Assembly: GCF_021730395.1 (NCBI RefSeq) | Contig: NC_069362.1 | Span: 91,094,001-91,158,000 of the forward strand | DNA: 64,000 bases | DNA from: Mercenaria mercenaria | Taxonomy: Eukaryota; Mollusca; Bivalvia; Venerida; Veneridae | Reading direction: 5' to 3' | Shown here: positions 35,342 to 46,800 of the stretch, piece by piece | How the letters are laid out: every line of letters starts with the position of its first letter | Position numbering within the stretch: the first letter of the stretch is position 1 | Notes under the pieces: generated by a model | The model's database searches: none | The model's input: the letters and a program-made list of their open reading frames with translations, nothing else | Told to the model about the DNA's origin: nothing | Made by a program: the position numbers and the translations under genes

Positions 35342-35393
35342 GCAAGACATTTCGATCCCAAGACATTTCGACCCCAAGACATTTCGATCCAAG
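35342..35393. repeat. Three tandem copies of a 17-base unit
   Basis: AAGACATTTCGATCCC recurs three times (third copy slightly changed). Confidence 0.75.
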
Positions 35394-35908
35394 CTCCGAC
35401 CTCATTTTATGATATGCTTGGACATTTATTTTTTTCAAAATTCAAAATAAATATATTTCACTGTTTATTACAGATGGCCATAATCTAGACAAGCTTACTG
35501 TCGCTGAGTGGCTGCTTTTTAATTTCTGACTTTTGCAACCACCGTGGTGGTTACAGTTTGACCGTCACAATATAAAACAAACTGTATACGTTGGATTAGT
35601 TCGACTAGGCCATAATCAACAAATGAGAAAATAGCCATTATCAAACACAGGCACGGGTCCAGTGTATATTTTTTGTTTAATAGAAAAAATCCCTTTTTTC
35701 ACACAAATATACTTTTTATATGTTAGTCAAATGAAAAAAAAAATTGATGACAAAAAATCCGGTCACAGTATCATATACATTGAAAAGGTGAACTATACGA
35801 GCGTAACGCTATGGGAAGCTACTCAGCAAACTTGTGGAACATTCCAAAATCAGAGTTTATACACTTGCAGCCGCTACCTGCATGTTTGCACCTTCGAAAC
35901 ATTTAAGA

Positions 35909-36569
35909 CAGTGGCTACGATTACGGTACCGTAATCCTAGCCTCCGGTTCTAGGATTACGGAAGTTCCGTATTTATAGACAACCCTATGAGGATAGGCTA
36001 GGATTACGGAAGTATATTAAGAGGCATAAAGTATATGTTAGGACACGCATAAATGATGTTGTAAACTTACTTATTTCACTTAATTTCTCATGCCTGCCTT
36101 ATTATTTCATGTTTTCAATCCGCCGTTTTGGGTTAGCATAATCTTAATGGCGGCGCGCGGAAATATGTTAGAAATATGAGGTGTCAAAGTTAAGATTTTT
36201 TTAAAATAATCTATACTTTGAATTTAATGATTTTAACCATATTTTATGTTATTAAAGACCATTTGTGTTGACTTGATGAAAAAAAAATGCAGGTATATAC
36301 GAAACATAGATAATTCTATAATATTTCCACGCACCGCCATTTAGATAATTTATACTAACCCAAAACCGCCGATCGATAGCACGAAATATTAGTGAAATTA
36401 TGTGAATGAGTAAGTTTACAATGTCATTTATGCATGTCCTAACATAATTTGATGCCTCTTAAATTCTTCCGTAATCCTAGCCTATTCTCATAGGGTTGTC
36501 TAGGAATACGGATCTTCCGTAATCCTAGAACCGGAGGCTAGGATTACGGTACCGTAATCGTAGCCACTG
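35909..36569. mobile_element. 661-bp foldback element, nearly fully palindromic
   Basis: CAGTGGCTACGATTACGG at the left is mirrored by CCGTAATCGTAGCCACTG at the right. Inverted similarity continues inward through CCGCCGTTTTGGGTTAG and GGCGGCGCGCGG to near the middle (~36185-36290). ACATTTAA occurs just outside each end (35899-35906, 36573-36580), a probable 8-bp target duplication, which together with the CAG terminus suggests a hAT- or P-like origin. CTAGGATTACGG words are repeated in each arm. Confidence 0.8.
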
Positions 36570-36584
36570 CCAACATTTAAACTT

Positions 36585-37870
36585 GTAATATGTACAATAT
36601 AATGAAATACTTTCAAAAAATAGAAAACTATTAAATTCATAAACAAACTGATTACTGATTGTCTATATAGAAAACCCGACTAGAGGGCAAACTAGGTGTC
36701 CAGTTACCAGACAGCTAGAACATAGGCTAAGCTTTCGATTACTGGATGGTTAGAAAGTATTGTGTGTCTTGGAACTTTGAAATAAGGCATGTATATACCT
36801 AGAGGTTCATCATTTTTCTGTTTCAGTGTAATGGTCTACAATGTCTGATGAGATATTTGTCAAATATGACCAAGTGATAAAGTACTTGCATATATATTTA
36901 ATATAATCTGCCAGCTTCAGACATCTCTGTTGGATGAAACCAATTTATATTTTCATAAATACAATATAATATGATTTTATTTCATGAAGAGAGAGAAATA
37001 GTGATGGTCTGTTCTTATATATGTTATTACCAAACATATTAAATATGCATACTTCTCATTCAGCACAAGTATCATTGTTATCATACATTTTGGTCAAAAT
37101 TGTATATCAAATGTAAAGCAAACACAAGAAAATGATAAAATGACATAAAAATATACTTATGAGATATTTTAGGAGGTGTTAAATTGTTTTAGGATTTTGA
37201 ATTGTTTTAGGATTTTGAATTTAAAGTGGAATTATACGCATTTTTCAAGTAAAAATACAGCACAAATAGATATGTGTGTAAAAAGGGTGGAGGAAATTAT
37301 AGCTTTTAACCCAGTATACCAAACTCTTCCTGTTACCATTACGAAATAATAACTTTTTAAATATGACTTTACTTATTTTGACTGGGGCAGTCTTTTTAAG
37401 AAAAGTCAAACTGCTTGCAGGAGTTGCTTCCCTTCAGCCTCAGAAATATCTACTTATAGGTAAGGGAGATCATTGCGTACAAGACTGAAGAAATGAACTA
37501 TTTTTTATAAGTCCGATTTCTTCATTTCTAAAGCATCACTTTCAAATACTTATGCGGCATTATTGTTAATTAAACAAAATGTTAAACACATTTGAATGCA
37601 CAGCAACCGAAAACTAGCTTTTATAAAACATTTACCAAAAACACACTACGTACTGTAAGATGCGCATAATGCCACTTTAAGGGTCAAGGTGTTTTTGGGT
37701 CAAAGTGTCATAACATACACAAGTCATAGTTTCCCCTCCTTTGTTAAAGGCAATGACTACAACTTCATTGTTGTATTGTAAATGCTTTTGCTGATTCAAG
37801 AATTGCAAGAATTTTTGTAAATAATAATTTAAACGCTTTCTAAAATACAATTTTTACCCACAGAGCCTAG
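36585..37870. other. Upstream region of INTS15
   Basis: A promoter and noncoding first exon for INTS15 should lie here or further left. A donor-like TATAG|GTAAGG at 37459/37460 would splice to the acceptor at 37863; I see no TATA box or initiator that I would defend. Confidence 0.3.
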
Positions 37871-40800
37871 ATGAGCAGTATACTGAAGAAACTGCAGTAT
37901 CTAGAGTTCCCGGAATGTACAAAAGAAGCCCTGAACTATATAGTGAGGAATTATGCTTCAGACCCGCACAGGGGTGTTCCAGGAAGGGCAGGAGCTAGTG
38001 AAAATATTGCAGTGGAGGTGGCACAGGAGTATATTATTGATATGTCAAGAAGGAAGGGGCATAAACATAGAGTAAGAATAATGTTTGTTTGTGTAGCATT
38101 ATTTTATAGATATTGGTGTATGATGTAACAGTTAAAGTTTAAATTTGTATAATTATATGTATTACAATTTTTCATTGTTTTCATAATCAAAATGATATAT
38201 AAATGTACCAAAGCTATTGAGATGTGATGTTAGCTTACACAGTGTGTAAATGATGTGTTACTAGAAGCAGTGGCTATCAGCTACTTGATATGTTCTGTTA
38301 GAGAGTCTGTCCAAGTTTGGTTCTTATTTCATTATTCTGATGTTTGATACCTAAGAGGATATTGATTAATATGTCCTTCATGCACGTTTGCCCATGTAGG
38401 TTTAAAATTTCAATGTTTATTACGTATCTGACTAAGTGTTAAGCTGTGATGAATCTCATGTCTAAGGTATGTATGATTGTCTAAGTCTAGTATGGATGGT
38501 CAGATATTTTGAGCAAAAGAGCATTTAAATTACAAATATATTGAGACTTCAGAAAATGAAAGTTATGATTTCATCGAATAAAAGTGATGTAAAAATCACC
38601 AAATATATGTGATATTACTTTCATACACTGGGTTTGAGCCTTGCTTTGGGCATTGAATTCTTCATGTTAAGAAGCTATCCAGCTGGCTTATGGCAGGTCG
38701 CTGGTTCTACCCAGATGCCCACCCATGGTGTAATAATGCACTGAGGGGGACCTGGAGCTGGGGCCTTCCTCCACTTTCAAAACCTGGGAAGTTGCAGTAG
38801 GATCTATAATTGTGTTGTTCTGATGATAAACCCAACTAAAACAGAACAGATCAAACTGTAATACACAATGTATTGCCTCTTTCAGAAATTAAATGCTGTC
38901 CATGAGCTACAGCTGCTTGAGATGTTATGTTCAGCCTTGCAAGAGGCACCAGAGCATGCTTGTTACAGCATCTTCTCAGCCATATTTGGTGGCCATGTTG
39001 ACCCTTTCAAGATCAACTTAATGACTCAATTGGTTTCCATGGCAATATCTGTAAGTTGTGGTCCTGTGCTAGGATGTGCAGCCATATGGATGCAGGTAAT
39101 ACATATCAGCAAATATTAATTAATACTACGAGATATACTGATATCTACAAACTAAACTAAATACAGTTGAAACTCGATATCTCAGTTCCAAGGGATTGAG
39201 TATTTTACTTCAAGATAACCGAAATTTGACTTAAAATGATATTTTGTGCACTTGTTTTTGGAACTGGACTTGATGTCTTCAAGATAAACAGAATTTTTAG
39301 ATAAGCTAGTTCAAGTTATTGAATTTCAGCTGTAGTTATTACCAAGTATCTTGCTTGTATAAGTTGGATATAAAGTATAATCTGAACAAAGTCTGAAGTA
39401 CATAGCTAGGATGTAATTTATTTTTCTCAAAAGCAGCTCTAGTTAATTTTAAGAGGATGAATGTCATAGGTCATGTAGACCTTAGAATCATTGGCACCAT
39501 TCTTGTATTATTTCTAAGACATTTGTTTAATAGGCATTTTGATTGTAATACATACATGTACTAAATAGAAATATTTAGCAAAAACCTTCATTCACAAGGA
39601 AAGCGAGCAAAGAAAAGAAAAACGGCTAAGACAGCTTTAAGATGGTTAAATGAAATTAATCAAAGAACGATTATCTAAATTTAATTTTCCTTCCCAATTG
39701 TGTAGGTACCTCCATGGCTGAATGGCTATGGTCACCAACTTCAAATCACTTGCCCCTCATACATGTGGGTTTGAGCCTCACTTGTGGCGTAGAATTCTTC
39801 ATATGAGAAAGTCATCAGTCTGGTTTACGGAAGGTCTGTGGTTCTACCTAAATGCAGCCTATGAGAAATAATGCCGGGAGGGGCACCCTGGGTCTTCCCC
39901 CACCATGAAAAGCTAAATAGTTGCAGTATGACCTATAATTGTGTCTGTGTTACATTAAAACCCACAAACAAAAGCAAAATAATTGAACGTTACAGGAGCA
40001 GGGCAGTCAGAGCCAGAGTGTGTGTGATCTGGCGCAGAAACTTGTGGATGATTATTGTATGCTATACCCCAACGTGAGCAAGGCATTCAAGAACCTACCT
40101 AAAGTATCTTCATTGTTCACATGCAACTTTATGACAGCACTTACCACAATCTATCCATACACAGGTATGTAGAAAATTTTGTTTTATTGGTCACTTTTTA
40201 GTCCGTCTTAAAACCTAGAGGATGTGATTTTGAACTTAACCAAAGACTAGTGAAAGAAATTTGAACAGAAGTTTTGGCTTTTTATCATTTGTTCAGCCAC
40301 AAGTCCTAAAGGTTGTGCTTTTGAACTCTGAAAACAGGGGTCATTAATACCATGACTAAACAGATATTCATCTTGTTCTTGCAACACTTGTTTCATTACA
40401 TATCTATGTAAGTGTCATGAAATTCGTTGGTCTAGAATCATACTAATCCAGCAAGGATGGAACTAAGGCTGACATCGTTATGCCTTTTCATCTTTATAGT
40501 TGCACATTATATTTTTCCCTGCTCAGCAAATCAGAGTAATTTACTGTGCGACCATTTCTGTCCAAAATCCAGTATTGTTGGTATCTCAGTTGCCAACGTC
40601 CTCAAAACAGTAATTCCATCTAGAAAGCACAAAGAGAATCCCAGTGCTAGTAAGACCTCATTATTTCTTTTTTGTCTTCTGGCATGTCAGACCCCAGACA
40701 TTGAACCAAACCCAGGCCCGCCAGGCGCTTCCTGTCCTACCCAGTACCCGTGCGGGATATGTTCCCAAAATGTGTCCTGGTCACAAAAAGGCATCCTGTG

Positions 40801-43800
40801 TGACAATTGCGAAACTTGGTTTCACACAGACTGCGAAGGCATTGGCAGTCATACTTACGATAAACTCTCAGACTCAAAGTTCAGCTGGTACTGTCAACAG
40901 TGCGGCTCTCTAAACCACTCAAGTTCACTGACTGAATCCCTAGATACTCTCAGTGACACTTCTTACTATTCCCCTCTAAGTCACGACCACAGTAAAGTAA
41001 GTTTCAGCTTAAATAGCTCTTCTTTTCTCCATGAGCCCACCCAGAAACCCCAAAGGCCTCATCTACCCCAATCCCTAAAAAGAAAAAGGTTACTCCCAAA
41101 CCTAAACTAAAAACATCTGAACGTCTCACAGTCCTTAACATTAATTGTCGCTCTGTCAAAAACAAAATCCCTGAATTACACCTAGTCATTGACCAAATTA
41201 AACCAGATGTTATTTGCCTTACTGAAACATGGCTTAAGCCAGACATCAGTTCCTCCGAAATATTTCCTGATAATCTTAATTATAAGGTATATAGGGATGA
41301 CAGGAGTGAAGGTCAAGGCGGAGGAGTGATGATAGCTATATCTAACTCACTGATCAGCCAAGAACAACCAGACCTCAAGTCTTTATGCAATATAACCTGG
41401 GCCAAAATTACCATCACTGGCCTTAAAGATATCTTTGTCGGAGCCTTCTATGAACCCCAAGAATTAGACGCCGACTCCCTATCCCAACTCTGGTTATCCC
41501 TTAGTAAAATACCCAAGGGCAGCATAGTATGGCTACTTGGAGACTTCAACCTCCCCGACATTGACTGGTCAAAAGAGTCCCCTAAACAATCTTGTAAAAA
41601 CAGATCCTTTTATGAAGAATTTATTGAAAGATATATCCGTTATAATCTTGAACAAATAGTTAAGATCCCAACTAGGTTATCCAACACCCTTGATCTCTTC
41701 TTTACAAACCATCCATCCCATGTCCATTTGGTTAAATCCCTACCGAGTCTAGCCACCTCGGATCATGATATAATTTTTCATGAATTGAATCTTAATAGGG
41801 GCCGCCCAACCCAACTTAGACGCCCTATAAAACTCTACATGAAGGCTAATTGGGAAGGGCTAAAATCTGACATGAAGGCTTTTGGTGCTAGCTTTTTCAC
41901 CGAAACCCATTCAGACCCTGAAATAGCGTGGAATTCATTCAAGGACTGTCTTAATGAATCCCAGTCAAAACACATTCCATCTAAAATGTCTAAACCCCGT
42001 GCCGACTTGCCATGGTTAACCCCGAGAATTATCAGGCTAATACACAAGCATGATAAACTGTACCAGAAACTACACAAATCTCCCTCCCCAGCCCACCAAC
42101 AAAGATTCAAATCCGTTAAGTCTTCTATCCAGAAGCAAATAAGAGCCCAATACTGGTCATATATGGAAAGCATCATATTTGACCATGACTCACAACCTGG
42201 TAAAAACAAAAAGTTCTACAGCTTCATCAAGCACAACAAAAAAGAAAATGTCGGCATTGCCCCCTCAAATCTGGTCTTACCTACACAGACCCCATCCAAA
42301 AGGCTACTATCTTAAACAAGCAATTTGAATCTGTCTTTTCCCCTCCCCAGCCCCTTAGTCTGAAGCATATATGTTCCAGCATCCTCTCATCCCCAGTATT
42401 CAAGATGAATAAGATCCAGGTCACCACTGAAGGTGTGGAAAAACTGCTCCATGGCCTATCCCCACATAAAGCCTCAGGATCTGATGAATTATCCCCACGC
42501 ATCCTAAAAGAACTCCACCATGAAATTGCTCCTGTACTTGCCCATATATACAGGTTATCTCTCGAATCTGGCCTAGTACCCAGTGATTGGAAAAAAGCCA
42601 CCATAGCCCCCGTATTTAAAAAAGGTCTAAAGTCTAAACCTAGTAACTATCGCCCAATTTCCCTAACTTGCATTGCTTCTAAACTCCTTGAACACATTGT
42701 TGTTTCCAATCTTATGACCTATTTTGACAAGCATAAGCTACTTAGCCAGTTCCAGCACGGCTTTAGATCAGGTCACAGCTCATTAATTTCACTCAGGAAC
42801 TTTACAATAACACTGCACAGAGTCAACAAACAGATGTTATTGTCATGGACTTCTCCAAGGCGTTTGACAAGGTCGAACACATTAGACTAATTTATAAACT
42901 ACAAAGCCTTTGTGTCAACCCACAAATTACCAAATGGGTCAAATCTTTCCTGTCCAACCACTCCCAGAAAGTCGCTGTTGATGGTACTTTTTCCAGTGAA
43001 CTTCCTGTACTGTCTGGAGTTTCCCAGGGGTCTGTTCTTGGGCCGTGTCTCTTCCTGGTATATAACAATGACTTACCAGACACCGTCAAATGTAACGCAA
43101 GAATGTTTGCAGATGACACCATAATATACCTTACCATCAACTCCATTTCAGATAGTATATCTCTGCAACAAGACCTCATTAGCTTAGAAACCTAGGAGAA
43201 GACATGGTCCATGGAGTTCAGCCCGTACAAGTGTGAAGTCCTTAGAATCTTTAGAAAGAAAAATCCTGTGGTCTACCCCTACAAACTTCACAACATAGAG
43301 TTAAAAACTTGTGAGGCAGCTAAATACTTGGGCATAACCATTTCCAAAGATCTAAACTGGTCCAAACACGTTGACAATATCACTTCCAAAGCAACTTCCA
43401 CTCTTCGCTTCATACAACGAAATGTCAAAACTGACAATAAAAAGGTCAAAATTGCTGCCTATAACACCTATGTCCGCCCTCAACTTGAGTACTGTTCAAG
43501 CGTCTGGCATCCTTGGCAAAAAACCCCTCACTAGCAAAGTTACACCAGTAGTGTTACACAAATGCTGAAAACTTTAGAATGGAATACACTCCAATATAGA
43601 AGGTTACACAATTCATTAGTAATGTTTTATAAAAATAAGGACCCAGACAGTTGCAGTCGACCAATCTCATCTTATTCCAACTAGAAACCTAAATTACTTA
43701 ATCCCCATGTCTCACACTCAGTACTTTTCTAACTTCTACTTCCCAAGGACCATCCGACTCTGGAACTCCCTACCAACTTATGTTAAATCTAGCCCCGGTC

Positions 43801-46800
43801 TCAGTATCTTTAGAGAGAGGCTGGCGGTGGTCAGTATCTAATTCTGTTGCCTCTGTCCCATTTTAACTGTAGCATACTGTCTTTTTAGCTTTTATTCTTT
43901 TAACATTGTAACATATCATTTCTTTAACAACTGTTTCTCTGACAGCGCCGCCCAGTGATAGTCGGAAATCGACAGTTGGGTGAAAGATGTAGATGTAGAA
44001 ATTTGTATAGAGACTGTGTACTATTGTAGAGAATTAGCTTGTATTGCTAAAAAAGCTATTGCACAATCTCAGAAGCACAATTCCTTTCTTCGCAGACATG
44101 AGCAAAATTTTATGATGACTGACTAGTATTGGATTATGGCTTTTTAACAGAGTTTAATTGCATTTGTAGATTATTTTCATGCAAAACTACGTTATTTCAT
44201 TTATTGTAGATGCTAGCAAATCTCCACCACCTGTGCTATTAGAATGTATTGTAGACTGGATCTCATCTGATTCTTGTTTGTGTTCAGACTCTGTTAGACT
44301 GGTTCGTATTCAATCAACATTTACCTGTCCAATCGGTGGACTGGTTCGCTGGTGCATTCTGGGACCTCTAGTGACAGCAAGTAGTGGTTCAGATAAAAAC
44401 GCATCAGGTCACTCTAAAATGGAACAGTCCAGTGCTTTAAAAGCTGTGACTTTCACAGATGAGAAATTACAAAGTTTATTTCCAAGATTACACCTGGCAG
44501 TGCTACAAAGTTTACAAGCTTACAAAAGTATGGAACTTCAAGAGCACCTGTTGACCTTTACAGACCTATTTATAGTGTCTAAGACACTTGCAGTATTTTA
44601 TAAAGGAGGGCAGTGCTCAGAGCAGTTATTACCTGTTGTTAACACATCAACAGACAGACTTGCTCAAATCATACAGGTTGCCCTGACAACCAATAGTCTT
44701 CCAGGTAGGTCTGCATTTTTAGCTGAGTTTAAAAAATACAATAATGAGATATAGTCATCACTTGATCACCATCATCTGTATCTGATACCATCAGTTTAGA
44801 TTTTTGTTTATGTCTACTTTTCTTGAAAAACATATGAGCTATTTAGCTTTGAATTCTGTATTAGTAGTAAGTTGGTCAAGGACAATAACTCTTTCTTCCA
44901 TTTTGTCAAAATTATTTTACTTAACAAAATATGCATTTCTTAGTTAAAATTTGTTTATCATGGACGTCCACTTATCTTGAATTCTATACAAGGTTTAAAA
45001 CTTTATCATCATGAAGTAGGCCAACAACAGTAAATCTGTTTACAAGGTTTGAAGTTCTGTATAAGTAGCAAGTAGTTCAAGAACAATAACTCTTTCTTCA
45101 ATTTTGTCAAAATTATGTACTTAACAAAATTTGCATTTCTTAGTTAAAATTTGTTTACCATGGACGTCCACTTATCTTGAATTCTATACAAGGTTTAAAA
45201 CTTTATCATCATGAAGTAGGCCAACAACTGCAGGTGCACCATACACATTTTTTTAGCTCACCTGAGCAATGCTTAGGGTGAGCTGTTGTGATCACGCTAT
45301 GTCTGTCGTGCATCCGTTTGTTCGTCCGTCCATTGTCAACGATTGTGTTTAAAAGACTCAATCTCCTCCAAAACCACTGAATGGATTTTGATGAAACTTT
45401 GCATGGATGTTCCTTGGATGGTCCTCTACCAAAATTATTCAAACGGTTCCGCTTGGTTGCACATAGGGGCTGCCAGAGCTAAAAATAGCAAAATTTTCAA
45501 ACGACATGGCCGCCAGGGGGTGTGGTCACTTTTCCCTATATGTATATAGTGGAAATTTAAAAAATCTTCTTGTGTGAAACTGCTTGCCTGATTTTAAAAT
45601 AATTTTACACAAATGATCCTTGTGTGACCTTCTACAAAGATTGTTCAAATTATTTTGATTCGTCAAAAAACATGGCCGCCAGAGGGTGTGGTCACCTTTC
45701 CCTATATGTATATAGTGGAAATTAAAAAAAATCTTCTTGTGTGAAACTGCTAGCCGATTTTAAAATAATTTTACACAAATAGTTCTTGTGTTACCCTCTA
45801 CCAAGATTATTTAAATGATTTTGAGTCGTAAAAAAAACATGGCCTCCAGAGGGGGTGGTCACTATTCCCTTTATGTATATAGACTGGAAACTTAAAATCT
45901 TCTTGTGTGAAACTGCTAGCCAGATTTTAAAATATTTTTACACAAATAGTTCTTGTGTGACCTTCTACAAATATTGTTAAAAATTTTCTGATTCGTCAAA
46001 AACATGGCCGCCAGAGGGAGTGGTCACTTTTCATCAACAATTCCTTTAAACAATATCTCCTCCAAAACCATGGAATGGATTTTGATGAAACTTTACACAA
46101 ATGATCTCTTGGTAGCCCTCTTTCAAAGTTGTTCAAATGGTTCAGGTTCATTGAACATATGGTCTTTTTTGTTAAAATTAGGTTTTTAGCTATCAGACTT
46201 TAAAAATCCTTTTCTCTAGAGCTTTGATATGAGGGTTTGACTTGCTACCATACGTGTCCAAATTATTACTCTAAGGTAAAAAAATGGCCATGCCCCTATG
46301 TCTGATATGTACTTACTATAGGCTTTTATATAAGAAATTTTGAAAATCTTCTTCTCTGAATCAATAATGGCTAGGGCCTTGATATTTGGCATGTGATATC
46401 AGATTTGTAATTTCTACTGTAATTATTCTAATCATTGCACTAGGTTCAAAAATGGGTGTGAAATGTATATAATATAGAAAAGCCTAATTCTGTACTAATA
46501 CAAACACACTTGAAGCCTTGTACACAGGTGAGTGCTTTAGGGTCAATGACCGTCTTGTCTTCAAAACTTATTGGTTTAAAACATTTTTACAATTTCAGGG
46601 AAGTTTGACATTAGACAAGTTTGCGAAGGACTTCCACAGAACAGGTATTTATTTCCTACTAAATTTGATTTTAGAAACTACTAACAACAGTAGTACATGT
46701 GTTCTGAACAGAAAATAAGACAAGGACTATGAAAGGATCATCTGATAAAAATCCCTTTGAGTAGATTTTATTTATTAATTTAATACTAGAATTTTTCAAA

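Larger units (their letters stand above)
40440..44000 (+). mobile_element. CR1/L2-like non-LTR retrotransposon (LINE), near full length, degraded
   Basis: This sense-oriented LINE lies in INTS15 intron 3 (40165-44209). It carries an ORF with 2A-like and PHD motifs, an apurinic-type endonuclease, a reverse transcriptase and a conserved C-terminal segment ending near 43840. Its 3' end has a hairpin-capable stretch (GCCCAGTGATAG...TGGGTG, about 43950-43981) followed by repeats of GATGTA, and no poly-A. That favours a CR1/L2/Rex-type element over L1. Boundaries, especially the 5' one, are approximate; I saw no clear target-site duplication. Confidence 0.85.

Noticed and set aside
40457-41110. PHD-finger host chromatin gene inside the INTS15 intron
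   Set aside because: The PHD frame is followed in the same orientation by LINE endonuclease and RT and carries the 2A motif, so it belongs to the LINE.
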